Shown here one piece after another: positions 17,335 to 25,682 of a DNA stretch of 56,955 nucleotides. The stretch covers positions 1-56,955 of the forward strand of contig JBKCXU010000079.1 of NCBI GenBank assembly GCA_046316025.1, in the 5' to 3' direction. Under the pieces are notes generated by a model. That model was not told the origin of the DNA. It searched no databases and saw nothing but the letters and a program-made list of their open reading frames with translations. Source of the DNA: JAJTHJ01 sp046316025. GTDB lineage: Bacteria; Pseudomonadota; Gammaproteobacteria; Burkholderiales; Burkholderiaceae_F. Made by a program: the position numbers and the translations under genes. Each line of letters opens with the position of its first letter. Position 1 is the stretch's first letter.

Positions 17335-18702
17335 ATGAACATCGTGATTCTGGCCGCCGGCCAGGGCAAACGGATGCGTTCGGCGCTGCCAAAAGTGTTA
17401 CATCCTGTCGCCGGGCAGCCGATGCTAACGCACGTGATTGCCGCCGCACGCGCCGCGGCGCCGGCGGGCGGCGCGCGGGTGATCGTGGTCGTTGGCCACG
17501 GCGGCGAGCAGGTGCAGGCTGCGTTTGCCGCGCAGCCGGACGTAGCTTTCGTGCGGCAGGAGCCGCAATTGGGCACCGGCCATGCGGTGATGCAGGCGGT
17601 GCCGCTGTTGGACGACTCCGCCCGCACGCTGGTGCTCTACGGTGACGTGCCGCTGGTGCGGGCCGACACGTTGCGCGCACTCGCCGCCGCGGCGGGCGAC
17701 GCGGTGGGACTGCTCACCGTGCGGCTGGCCGAGCCGACCGGCTACGGTCGCATCGTGCGCGATCTCGACGGCCGCGTGCAGCGGATCGTCGAGCAGAAGG
17801 ACGCCGCGCCCGACGAGCTTGCCATCGACGAGGTCAACACCGGCATCCTCGTCGCACCTACCGCGCGGCTCAAAGCCTGGCTGGCCGGTCTGTCCAACGA
17901 CAACGCACAGCGCGAGTACTACCTGACCGACGTAATCGCCGCCGCGGTGTGCGACGGTGTCGCCGTCAGTGCGCTGGTGTGCGCCGATGCCGAAGAAGTG
18001 CTCGGCGTGAACAGCAAGGCGCAACTGGCGCAGGTGGAGCGGGCCGCGCAGGCGCGCGCCGCCGCGGCGCTGATGGAGGCGGGCGCCACACTCGCCGATC
18101 CGGCGCGCATCGACGTGCGCGGCACGCTCGCGCTCGACGGCGAAGTGGCCATCGACGTCGGCTGCATCTTCGAGGGCGAGGTGCGCCTGGCCGCCGGCGT
18201 GAAAGTCGGCCCCTACTGCGTGCTGCGCAACTGCACCCTCGGCGCCGGCACCGAGGTGCAGGCGTACTCGCACATTGACGGCGCGCAGGTCGCGGCCGGC
18301 GCGCGCATCGGTCCCTACGCGCGACTGCGGCCGGGCGCAGTGCTGGAAGACGACGTGCACATCGGCAACTTTGTCGAAGTCAAGGCGAGCCGCATCGAGC
18401 GCGGGGCCAAGGCCAATCATCTGACCTACATCGGCGACGCGCGCGTGGGCGCGCGCAGCAACATCGGCGCCGGCACCATCACCGCCAACTACGACGGCGT
18501 GAACAAGCACAAGACCGACATCGGCGCCGATGTTTCCATTGGCAGCAACGCCGTGCTGGTCGCGCCCGTCACGGTCGGCGACGGCGCCACCGTCGGTGCC
18601 GGCTCGGTCGTCACGAAAGAAGTGCCGGCCGGAAAGCTCACCGTGGCGCGCAGCAAGGCGGTGACGGTGGAGCGCTGGCAGCGGCCGGTGAAGAAGCGGT
18701 AG
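17335..18702 (+). CDS. glmU: Bifunctional UDP-GlcNAc pyrophosphorylase / GlcN-1-P acetyltransferase GlmU
   Basis: A 455-residue cytoplasmic enzyme making UDP-GlcNAc for peptidoglycan and LPS. The N-terminal uridyltransferase domain starts MNIVILAAGQGKRMRSALPK (GKRM in place of the more usual GTRM), with the Mg-binding LYGDVPLV. The C-terminal left-handed beta-helix has hexapeptide repeats (IGPYARLRPGAVLEDDVHIG) and the catalytic SNIGAGTITANYDG. Full length. glmS lies about 1.8 kb downstream on the same strand, so both ends of the pathway are close together. Confidence 0.97.
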   Translation: MNIVILAAGQGKRMRSALPKVLHPVAGQPMLTHVIAAARAAAPAGGARVIVVVGHGGEQVQAAFAAQPDVAFVRQEPQLGTGHAVMQAVPLLDDSARTLVLYGDVPLVRADTLRALAAAAGDAVGLLTVRLAEPTGYGRIVRDLDGRVQRIVEQKDAAPDELAIDEVNTGILVAPTARLKAWLAGLSNDNAQREYYLTDVIAAAVCDGVAVSALVCADAEEVLGVNSKAQLAQVERAAQARAAAALMEAGATLADPARIDVRGTLALDGEVAIDVGCIFEGEVRLAAGVKVGPYCVLRNCTLGAGTEVQAYSHIDGAQVAAGARIGPYARLRPGAVLEDDVHIGNFVEVKASRIERGAKANHLTYIGDARVGARSNIGAGTITANYDGVNKHKTDIGADVSIGSNAVLVAPVTVGDGATVGAGSVVTKEVPAGKLTVARSKAVTVERWQRPVKKR

Positions 18703-18724
18703 CGGAGCGATCTGGAGCAAGGCC

Positions 18725-19096
18725 ATGAACCTGAACACCGCGCGGCTCTTCGTATTCGACCTCGACGCGGCGCACGACTTCTATGCGCGGGCGCTGGGCC
18801 TGCCGCTCAAGGCCGATGCGCGCGCGCACGGCTATTGCGTGTTCGACGCCGGCGGCTGCACGCTGGTGGTCGAAGCGGTCGCGACCGACGCGCCGCCCGA
18901 AGATCGGCAGTTGGTGGGGCGCTTCACGGGCTTGTCGTTCCAGGTCGCGGACATCGACGCGGCATACGAGACCCTGCGCCGCCGCGGCGTCGCGTTCGAC
19001 GCACCGCCCGAGCTTCAGGGTTGGGGCGGCAGCGTCGCAACGCTGCGCGACCCGGCGGGCAACCAGTTGCAGATCTACGCTTGGGCGGTAGCCTGA
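18725..19096 (+). CDS. VOC-family (glyoxalase/bleomycin-resistance fold) protein
   Basis: A 123-residue single-domain protein: LFVFDLDAAHDFYARALGLPL, then VEAVATD and the closing TLRDPAGNQLQIYAWAV, typical of vicinal-oxygen-chelate proteins with a metal-binding E/H set. It is 22 bases downstream of glmU. Substrate unknown. Confidence 0.8.
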   Translation: MNLNTARLFVFDLDAAHDFYARALGLPLKADARAHGYCVFDAGGCTLVVEAVATDAPPEDRQLVGRFTGLSFQVADIDAAYETLRRRGVAFDAPPELQGWGGSVATLRDPAGNQLQIYAWAVA

Positions 19097-19169
19097 CGGA
19101 GGCAGCGACGTGGGCAGTGCCTACCTTCGACTACACTTAAACACATAAACACCCAATCCCCAAGCCATC

Positions 19170-19523
19170 ATGGCTATCGCTTCGACCCGTTGGAATCTTG
19201 TCGTTTCCGCCCAGACCGACAGCGCGGTACGCAATCTGCTCGGCCAGCGCGGCTTCAAGAAAGGCGACCTGTCCGCGTTTGTCGAAGAAGCGGTGCGCTG
19301 GCGGGTCTTCGACCAGACGGCCGCATCGGCGCGGGCGGCGCTGGCGCAACTGCCAGCCGAGGACGCCGAGGCGCTGCTGCGCCAGGCGTTGGCGCAAGTG
19401 CGAGCGGAAGGGTTGGCCGCCGGGCTTTACGACGCGTTCAAGCCGCAGCCTGTGAAGGCGGTGCGCCGGCCACGCTCCCTGGCGCGCCCCGCGCGGACGG
19501 AGCAGAAACGCCGTTCGGGGTGA
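19170..19523 (+). CDS. Ribbon-helix-helix-like antitoxin of a PIN toxin pair
   Basis: A 117-residue protein with an N-terminal segment (TRWNLVVSAQTDSAVRNLLG followed by KKGDLSAFVEEAVRW) resembling Arc/CopG ribbon-helix-helix DNA-binding domains and a basic C-terminal tail. It lies six bases before a PIN-domain gene, the usual antitoxin-first order. It probably binds the toxin and its own promoter. Confidence 0.75.
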   Translation: MAIASTRWNLVVSAQTDSAVRNLLGQRGFKKGDLSAFVEEAVRWRVFDQTAASARAALAQLPAEDAEALLRQALAQVRAEGLAAGLYDAFKPQPVKAVRRPRSLARPARTEQKRRSG

Positions 19524-19529
19524 GCGCGC

Positions 19530-19943
19530 GTGCGTGTCGTTGTCGACACCAACGTCCTGATCGCTGCGCTGCTGGTGGACGGCGCTGCCCCCCGCCTGCT
19601 CACCGCTTGGCGCCGCGGCGCCTTCGATCTGTTGACCTGCGAGCTTCAGTTGCAGGAAGTGCGCGCAGTGACGCGGCGTCCGCAGGTTCGGGCGCTGCTC
19701 AAGCCGGCGCTGGCCGGCGAACTCGTCAATCGCTTGCGCGATCTTGCGGTCTGGGTCGAAGCGCTGCCTCCCGTACAACGCTCGCCCGATGCCTTCGACA
19801 ACTTTCTGCTGGCGCTGGCGCAGGCCGGCGAGGCCGATGTACTCGTCTCGGGCGACAAGCGCGGCCTGTTGGCGTTGCGCAAGCACGGCCGCTGCCGGAT
19901 CGTCGGGTTGCGAGCGTTCCTCGACGGGCTTGGCTTGGCGTAG
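19530..19943 (+). CDS. PIN-domain toxin (COG1569-type ribonuclease)
   Basis: A 137-residue PIN nuclease: the first acidic residue lies in VVVDTNVLIAALL, an internal Glu in TCELQLQEVRAV, and the C-terminal acidic cluster in SPDAFDNFLLALAQAGEADV followed by LVSGDKRGLLAL. This set is complete, so it should be active. Start is GTG at 19530. It ends ten bases before the convergent Lrp gene. Confidence 0.85.
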   Translation: MRVVVDTNVLIAALLVDGAAPRLLTAWRRGAFDLLTCELQLQEVRAVTRRPQVRALLKPALAGELVNRLRDLAVWVEALPPVQRSPDAFDNFLLALAQAGEADVLVSGDKRGLLALRKHGRCRIVGLRAFLDGLGLA

Positions 19944-19952
19944 CGTGCCTCG

Positions 19953-20414
19953 CTAAAGCGGTACCCGCGGCTCGAACTTGCTGCGCTTGACCACGAAGAA
20001 CGCGCGCACGTTGCGCACGTTGGCCGCTGCCGTCAGCACGCGGTGCGCAAAGTCGTGGTAGCCCGCCATGTCGGCCACATAGACCACCAGCACGAAGTCC
20101 GGCCCGGTCGAGACGCGGTAGCACTGCTGCACGCAGGCCTCGGGCGCGATGTGCGCTTCGAAGGCAGCCAGCGCCTCGGCGCTTTGCGCATCGAGCGTCA
20201 CTTCGAGGATCGCGGTCAGCCCGGCGCCGAGCGCTTCCGGCGCGACGATGGCGATCTGTCGCTCGATCACCCCGGTTTCCACCAGCCGCCGCACCCGGCG
20301 CAGGCAGGTCGCGGGCGAGATGCCGGCGCGTTCGGCCAGCGCCTGGTTGGTCAGCGAGGCGTCGGTTTGCAGCAGGTCGAGCAGGCGGCGGTCGGTGTCG
20401 TCAATGGCGATCAT
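19953..20414 (-). CDS. Lrp/AsnC-family transcriptional regulator
   Basis: A 153-residue regulator: an N-terminal winged helix (DDTDRRLLDLLQTDASLTNQ through SPATCLRRVRRLVETGVI) and a C-terminal RAM ligand-binding domain (VTGPDF-like STGPDFVLVVYVADMAGYHD). It diverges from glmS; the space between has palindromes suited to its own binding. An Lrp gene next to glmS is a known Burkholderiales arrangement. Effector unknown. Confidence 0.9.
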   Translation of the reverse strand: MIAIDDTDRRLLDLLQTDASLTNQALAERAGISPATCLRRVRRLVETGVIERQIAIVAPEALGAGLTAILEVTLDAQSAEALAAFEAHIAPEACVQQCYRVSTGPDFVLVVYVADMAGYHDFAHRVLTAAANVRNVRAFFVVKRSKFEPRVPL

Positions 20415-20538
20415 GATGCAAGAATATTGCGTGCCGTCTAGCTACGCAATAAACATTGCGAAAATGTGCGTAGATCGAAAGCCTATTTCTCACCGGTACG
20501 AATACGATCCGCCCATCGCTTTTTTGGAGGCAAACATC
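20415..20538. promoter_or_regulatory. lrp-glmS intergenic region with two palindromic operators
   Basis: Inverted repeats GCAA-GAATA-TTGC (20418-20430) and CGCAAT-AAAC-ATTGCG (20445-20460) lie next to the lrp start and upstream of glmS. They share the core GCAA...TTGC, consistent with binding by the neighbouring Lrp/AsnC protein (inferred). TTTTTGGAGG provides the glmS ribosome binding site at 20521-20530. Confidence 0.6.
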
Positions 20539-22374
20539 ATGTGCGGAATCGTCGGCGCCGTTGCTCAGCGCAACATCGTCCCCCTGTTGATCGAAGGTCT
20601 GCGCCGCCTGGAGTACCGCGGCTACGACTCCTGCGGCGTGGCGATCCACGCCGGCGGCGAGGTCGTCCGCGCGCGCAGTGTGGCGCGCGTGGCGGAGTTG
20701 CACGAGCAGGCCGCGGCACTGGCCGGGTTCACCGGCATCGCGCACACGCGCTGGGCCACGCACGGCGCGCCGTCCACCGCAAACGCGCATCCGCACGTCT
20801 CGGGCGGGCCGGTCAAGGTTGCGCGCGGCGCGCGCATCGCGCTCGTGCACAACGGCATCATCGAAAACCACGAAGCCCTGCGCGCGCGCCTGCAAGCCGC
20901 CGGCTACGTGTTCGAAAGCCAAACCGACACCGAAGTGCTGCCGCACCTGATCGACAGCCATTACAACGGCGACTTGTTCGAGGCGGTGCAGGCGGCGGTG
21001 CGCGAGTTGCAGGGTGCGTACGCGATTGCCGTGTTCGCGCGCGACGAGCCGCACCGCGTGGTCGGCGCCCGCGCCGGCAGCCCGCTGGTGGTGGGGCTGG
21101 GCAAGAACGAAAACTTCCTCGCCTCCGATGCGATGGCGCTGGTCGGCGCCACCGACCAGATCGTCTACCTGGAAGAAGGCGATGTGGCCGACGTGCAATT
21201 GGGCCGCGTGTGGATCGTCGACCGCACCGGCCGCCGCGTCGAGCGCCCCGCGCGCACCGTGGCCGCGCATGCGCAGGCAGTGGAGCTGGGGCCATACCGA
21301 CACTTCATGCAGAAAGAGATCTTCGAGCAGCCGCGCGCCATTGCCGACACGCTGGAGTCAGTCGGCACGATCGACCCCCGGCTCTTTGGCGACGCGGCGG
21401 CCCAATGGCTGCCGAAGATCGACCGCGTGCTGATCCTCGCCTGTGGCACCAGCTACTACGCGTCGCTGGTGGCGCGTTACTGGATCGAGTCCATCGCGCA
21501 AGTGCCGACGACCGTGGAAATCGCCAGCGAATACCGCTACCGCCGCTCGGTGGCCGACGCCAACACGCTGGTCGTCGTCGTCTCGCAGTCGGGCGAGACC
21601 GCCGACACGCTCGCCGCGCTCAAGCACGCGCAGTCGCTCGGCATGGAGCGCACGCTCGCGGTGTGCAACGTCGCCACGTCCGCCATGGTGCGCGAGACCG
21701 CGGCGCAGTTCATCACCCACGCCGGGCCGGAGATCGGAGTGGCCTCGACCAAGGCCTTCACCACGCAACTGGTGGCGCTGTACCTGCTCGCCAACACGCT
21801 GGCGCTCGCCCGCGGGCAGATCGGCGACGCGCAGGCCGCCGCCGCGTTCACCGCGCTGCGCCACCTGCCGGCGGCGGTGCAGAAGGTGCTGGCGCTGGAG
21901 CCGCAGATCATCGCCGTCGCCGGGCAGTTTGCGCACAAGGAGCACGCACTCTTCCTCGGCCGCGGCCTGCACTACCCGATTGCGCTCGAAGGCGCGTTGA
22001 AGTTAAAGGAGATCAGCTACATCCACGCCGAGGCCTACCCTGCCGGGGAGCTGAAGCACGGCCCGCTCGCGCTGGTGACGGCGGCGATGCCGGTGGTGAC
22101 CGTGGCACCCAACGATGCGCTGCTGGAAAAGCTCAAGAGCAACATGCAGGAAGTGCGCGCCCGCGGCGGCGAACTCTTCGTCTTCGCCGATGCCGACACC
22201 CACATTGAGTCCGGCGAAGGCGTGCAGGTCGTCCGCCTGCCCGAGCACTACGGCGACCTGTCGCCGATCCTGCACGTGGTGCCGCTGCAATTGCTCGCGT
22301 ATCACACCGCGGTTGCGCGCGGCACCGACGTGGACAAGCCGAGGAACCTCGCGAAGAGCGTGACGGTGGAGTGA
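20539..22374 (+). CDS. glmS: Glutamine-fructose-6-phosphate aminotransferase GlmS
   Basis: A 611-residue isomerizing enzyme that makes glucosamine-6-phosphate. Cys2 (MCGIVGAV) is the glutaminase nucleophile, followed by RRLEYRGYDSCGVA and HTRWATHGAPS. The C-terminal half has two SIS domains (ILACGTSYYASLVARYWIES; VSQSGETADTLAAL) and ends KPRNLAKSVTVE, the canonical terminus. The ATG at 20539 has GGAGG upstream. No glmS ribozyme is expected in this group and none is seen. Confidence 0.97.
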   Translation: MCGIVGAVAQRNIVPLLIEGLRRLEYRGYDSCGVAIHAGGEVVRARSVARVAELHEQAAALAGFTGIAHTRWATHGAPSTANAHPHVSGGPVKVARGARIALVHNGIIENHEALRARLQAAGYVFESQTDTEVLPHLIDSHYNGDLFEAVQAAVRELQGAYAIAVFARDEPHRVVGARAGSPLVVGLGKNENFLASDAMALVGATDQIVYLEEGDVADVQLGRVWIVDRTGRRVERPARTVAAHAQAVELGPYRHFMQKEIFEQPRAIADTLESVGTIDPRLFGDAAAQWLPKIDRVLILACGTSYYASLVARYWIESIAQVPTTVEIASEYRYRRSVADANTLVVVVSQSGETADTLAALKHAQSLGMERTLAVCNVATSAMVRETAAQFITHAGPEIGVASTKAFTTQLVALYLLANTLALARGQIGDAQAAAAFTALRHLPAAVQKVLALEPQIIAVAGQFAHKEHALFLGRGLHYPIALEGALKLKEISYIHAEAYPAGELKHGPLALVTAAMPVVTVAPNDALLEKLKSNMQEVRARGGELFVFADADTHIESGEGVQVVRLPEHYGDLSPILHVVPLQLLAYHTAVARGTDVDKPRNLAKSVTVE

Positions 22375-22392
22375 GAGCCTCTGGCCCGAGCC

Positions 22393-22655
22393 CAGCGACT
22401 GTTCTCAACAATTAAAGTCGAAAACGGCTCATTATTGAGATTTCGCTAAATGGTTGACGAACCCTCACCCCCGGCCCCTCTCCCGCTGATGCGGGCGAGG
22501 GGAGCAAACCCTCTCCCACATCAGTGGGAGAGGGTAGCGCCGAAGGCGCCGGGTGAGGGCGCACTGGCCGTCAACCACTTACCGGACTCTCAATAAAGTC
22601 GAAAACGCCGCGACACACTTACTGGGCGCGGACGTTTCGTGAGGTGAAGCAGCAG
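22393..22655 (+). repeat. Left copy of island-bracketing repeat (split by a REP insert)
   Basis: The halves 22393-22426 and 22588-22655 align with 29703-29740 and 29738-29800. Shared blocks are CAGCGACTGTTCT, AAAGTCGA-AAC, AATAAAGT-G-AAACG and CGTTTCG...GCAG. Between the halves lies a REP-like insert. A further inverted copy of the TTAAAGTCGAAAACG motif is at 22774-22790. Identity of the repeat (IS end or attachment site) is unknown. Confidence 0.6.
22451..22577. repeat. REP-like element nested in the left repeat copy
   Basis: The core 22462-22559 begins CCCTCACCC and ends GGGTGAGGG, with internal hairpins. It is bounded by TGGTTGAC (22451-22458) and GTCAACCA (22570-22577). Its first 41 bases (22462-22502) match the complement of 47856-47896 inside icmF, differing at none of the positions I compared. 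Confidence 0.75.
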
Positions 22656-23180
22656 TTCAGGCTTGCGCGCGAGCTGATCGCTGTTACTGCTTGTTTTCAA
22701 GCAGATTTTGCGCTCTCGGTCGTGGCGCATCGCTGGACGTGCTGCCGCAGGTCTGTCGCTATTGCGTCGAAGGCGTTTTCGACTTTAATTGTCGGCGTGG
22801 TGGGGCAACCTGCACTGCCGCGCACCCAGCAGAGTTCGACCCGCTGCGGGCGATACCGTTACCGCATCGCCGATTTGCCTCGTTCTAGGATCGTGACCTT
22901 TGCCTGCTGGGCCACGGCGCGGGACCAGTGGTGGGAATCGTGAAGACGGGACCAGCAGCACAGCCGGGCGCAACTGCTGCACCGCCAACCCTGACGCCAA
23001 AGTCCTCTGCAGGACAGCAACCTTGGAGCACTGATCGCCCGCTACCGACCCTAAGCGGTCCTCGACGACTTCTGAAAGCGGCCGTCGATTTCATGCCGCA
23101 GGCGGGCATTGATCTGCCAAGCCGATCATTCGAGAGTTTTGGTGTCAACGTCCAAATTGAGCCGCTGCGCTGGTAGAGCG
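22656..23180. other. Gene-poor stretch at the left end of the island
   Basis: No convincing coding sequence. A 99-codon plus-strand frame from 22644 has no recognisable domain or Shine-Dalgarno. It contains the inverted copy of the repeat motif (CGTTTTCGACTTTAATT, 22774-22790). Confidence 0.5.
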
Positions 23181-23306
23181 TTGGTACCTCTCGTGGTCGG
23201 CAAGACCGGCACGCACGTGATCGGCCGCGTGCTAGGTGTAGTCCTTGCCGCCCTTTCCGCCCAGTTGGTGATCGACGGCATCCGCCAGGGTTTCGGCTTG
23301 GGGTGA
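23181..23306 (+). pseudogene. C-terminal fragment of a MarC-family membrane protein
   Basis: The frame LVPLVVGKTGTHVIGRVLGV continuing to AQLVIDGIRQGFGLG and a stop matches the last helix of MarC/UPF0056 proteins (GKTG...ISR..G..LAA...Q...DGI). No MarC sequence is seen upstream, so only about 40 C-terminal residues remain. A remnant of the gene that was here before the island formed. Confidence 0.6.
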
Positions 23307-23377
23307 CGCCCTCGCGGCTCGGCCGCGCGTGAAGCCGGGACGCGCCGTTTTCAACAGGACGCGACTTGTCGACAGAC

Positions 23378-24046
23378 CTACTTTCCGTCCTGGTCGGCGG
23401 AGAACTTACCCACCAGCATGGCGATGAGTATGGTCATGTACAGCGGGCCGGCAAGGCCGATGAGAATCGCCACGGATCGGGTCAGGTGGGATACGGCCGT
23501 CACGTCACCGTAGCCCACGGTACTCAGTGTGATGAACGCGAAGTAAAGATAGTCGCTGAATTCAAGTGAACCGCGGCCGGGAATCACGATGCCGGCACTT
23601 TCCGCCCCGTTCACGAAGCGATGAACGGCATCAGCGATGCTCAGCAATACCGCGCCGAGCACGCCGAGCAACAAGTAGCCGTTGACGGAACTGAGAATGA
23701 TGGTCGGCGTCACGAGCCTGCTGCGGGCAATGTGACGAATCATCAGTACGACGATGACGGCCAGCATGACCGAGGTCGTCCCGAAGTCGATCAGGTACAG
23801 CAGGCGACCTTCGATGAAGTGATGTATCCATGTGGTTCCAACCGTCAGTATGGCGAGTGGCACCAGGAACGTCCGGACCCGAGCGGAAAACTCGAGCGAG
23901 AAGATCCCTGAAAGGAAGACCGCGGAGAGCAGCAGATCGCGAACCAGCGACCTGCCCGCCTCGAAGAGCGGGTAGAACAGGATCAGGATCAGCAGGCACA
24001 CGAGGAGGATGACATTGTTGCGGGCGAGGTGTTCCGGTTTCGTCAT
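23378..24046 (-). CDS. Potassium-channel-like membrane protein
   Basis: A 222-residue protein with about five or six hydrophobic helices and one pore loop. The potassium selectivity filter TVGYGD is at residues 176-181, in the pore loop FSDYLYFAFITLSTVGYGDV. It ends AMLVGKFSADQDGK. There is no cytoplasmic RCK domain and no obvious voltage sensor, so it resembles small two-TM-pore bacterial ion channels with extra N-terminal helices. A GTG at 24073 could add nine residues. It stands alone inside the island. Confidence 0.85.
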   Translation of the reverse strand: MTKPEHLARNNVILLVCLLILILFYPLFEAGRSLVRDLLLSAVFLSGIFSLEFSARVRTFLVPLAILTVGTTWIHHFIEGRLLYLIDFGTTSVMLAVIVVLMIRHIARSRLVTPTIILSSVNGYLLLGVLGAVLLSIADAVHRFVNGAESAGIVIPGRGSLEFSDYLYFAFITLSTVGYGDVTAVSHLTRSVAILIGLAGPLYMTILIAMLVGKFSADQDGK

Positions 24047-24642
24047 CGATCGGTATCCGGTAGTTGCAGTCACTTGTTTACAACCTGATGGTTGTCGGCG
24101 TCGGGTTCAGGCTTCACCCGGTGTGCAAAGGGTCCTCGACGCCCGCCTTGTCGGGCTCAAGGCGCCACGAGCAGGAGATAAAGCGACCAGCGCCCTGGGC
24201 CGATGACCAAGGCGCGTGTTTGTAGCGCTCCACTGCGGTCCTTACCAATTAAAGTGACTTCTCTGGGCCTCTGAACGGCGGCCAGACCAACTGGTCGCGT
24301 TGAGCAAATCTTGCGCTTTACCGGAAAGCCTTGTCCAGAGCCGATCCGAGAGGAGAGCCAAGAGAACGACCTCAAGCATGCAGAACTACCTCTTGTAGAC
24401 GACGGCCACACCTTGCCAATGACCGCAAGCTAGCGCGCGGTTGGGATGCAGAAAAGTCCGCTGTCGGGCGAATCATGCGGCGCAACGGAATGGCAGGTCG
24501 TGACCGGAAGTGTGGATCCGCCGACGCACCCAGAAGCTGCCTCTCAGCCAAGACCAAGCGCCCCGCCTGCCCTGGCAGCAAGCGGGCTCCCAAGCACCGC
24601 ACGCTGCATCCTGCGAGGCCCTCAACTCGATGGGAGACCATC
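24047..24642. pseudogene. Non-coding stretch with an IS3-type OrfB fragment
   Basis: Nearly 600 bases without an intact gene. At 24412-24510 on the plus strand the frame reads RGWDAEKSAVGRIMRRNGMA, which resembles the N-terminal helix-turn-helix part of IS3-family transposases (GW.V...RV.R.MR..G..A). Nothing else of a transposase is seen. This frame is open into the integrase, but the integrase has its own start. Confidence 0.45.
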
Positions 24643-25266
24643 ATGGGAACCGTATGCCAAACCGCTCAAGGGGAGCCGTGGAACAAGGGCAAGATCGTCG
24701 GACAGAAGGCGCCCTTCAAGCTCAAGGACATCTGGGCCCTGCGCGTCCGCCTCCAGATGGAGGGCCGGGTGCGCGAACTGGCGCTTTTCAACCTGGGCAT
24801 CGACAGCAAGCTCCGAGGATGCGACCTCGTCGCCCTCAAGGTCCGGGACGTGTGTCACGGAGAGCAGGTGGCGACCCGCGCCATCGTCATGCAGCACAAG
24901 ACCCAGCGCCCGGTGCAGTTCGAGATCACGCAGGCTGCGCGAGACGCCCTGCAGGCGTGGATCAGGTTGGCCGGTCTGAAGCCGGACGACTTCCTGTTCC
25001 CCAGCCGGCTGCACGGCTCGCCTCATCTGGGAACCCGCCAGTACGCCCGGATCCTCGGGCACTGGGTCGAGGAGCTCGGTCTGGACCGCGCCGACTACGG
25101 AACGCACTCGATGCGGCGCACAAAGGCGACGCTGATTTACCGGCGCACCAAGAACCTGCGTGCCGTGCAGCTGCTGCTCGGGCATTCCAAGCTCGAGTCG
25201 ACAGTGAGGTACCTGGGCATCGAGGTCGATGACGCGCTGGAGATCTCGGAGCAGACGGAGATCTGA
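24643..25266 (+). CDS. Small tyrosine recombinase / phage-type integrase
   Basis: A 207-residue site-specific recombinase consisting of the catalytic domain with a short N-terminal arm (EPWNKGKIVGQKAPFKLKDI). The whole catalytic set is visible: R58 (SKLRGCDL), K86 (MQHKTQRP), H155-x-x-R158 (THSMRRTKA), H181 (LLLGHSKLES) and nucleophile Y190 (TVRYLGIE). The ATG at 24643 has GGGAGA upstream. Single short integrases of this kind are common in accessory regions of Proteobacteria. It may have mobilised the genes that follow, but adjacent att sites are not evident. Confidence 0.88.
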   Translation: MGTVCQTAQGEPWNKGKIVGQKAPFKLKDIWALRVRLQMEGRVRELALFNLGIDSKLRGCDLVALKVRDVCHGEQVATRAIVMQHKTQRPVQFEITQAARDALQAWIRLAGLKPDDFLFPSRLHGSPHLGTRQYARILGHWVEELGLDRADYGTHSMRRTKATLIYRRTKNLRAVQLLLGHSKLESTVRYLGIEVDDALEISEQTEI

Positions 25267-25682
25267 CGCGGGCGGTGTCCCGCCGCCCCGGCCCAAGCGT
25301 CGAAGCGGCGGGACTAGACTGGCTGCTGTCTGGCGGGGGGTCGGGCTCACGCTGTCGGCCACGAACGGACGCTTGACTTCATAGATCGAGTGGCTGCTTC
25401 AGACTGGAGGCGGTCACTCAGCGAGGTCCCGACGAGCGTCCGCTCTGCTCGAGAGCGAACCGGCAAAGCACTAGGCCAGCGTCCTTCCGGCTCGGTCGGG
25501 AAAGGTGCCCACGTCGCCGAGCGTCGGGCTGTCTGCGGACTTGGAGGACCCTTTCGGCGGCGCTCCCATAGGCGACCGTGGGCTACGGGCGACAAAGATG
25601 CCAGCGAATGAGGTCGCTCGCCACGCTGGGCTGGCTTGTGGGCTGCGGATACACTTTCGCGCGGTATGAGTACGCTTACAAC
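25267..25682. other. Intergenic region between integrase and methyltransferase
   Basis: No gene seen. GC-rich inverted sequence just after the integrase stop (GGGCGGTGTCCCGCCGCCC) could end its transcript. The methyltransferase promoter should lie in the last 100 bases, but no strong hexamers are evident. Confidence 0.4.

Noticed and set aside
20374..20538. glmS ribozyme or glmY/glmZ-type leader
   Set aside because: The leader is short, contains palindromic operators, and shows no ribozyme core; the ribozyme is known from Gram-positives.
22462..22559. CRISPR array suspected from repeated GC-rich hairpins
   Set aside because: The units are inverted, not direct repeats with unique spacers, and no cas genes exist in the window.
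22644..22943. 99-codon frame after the left repeat
   Set aside because: No recognisable family and it contains the inverted repeat motif; more likely non-coding remnant.
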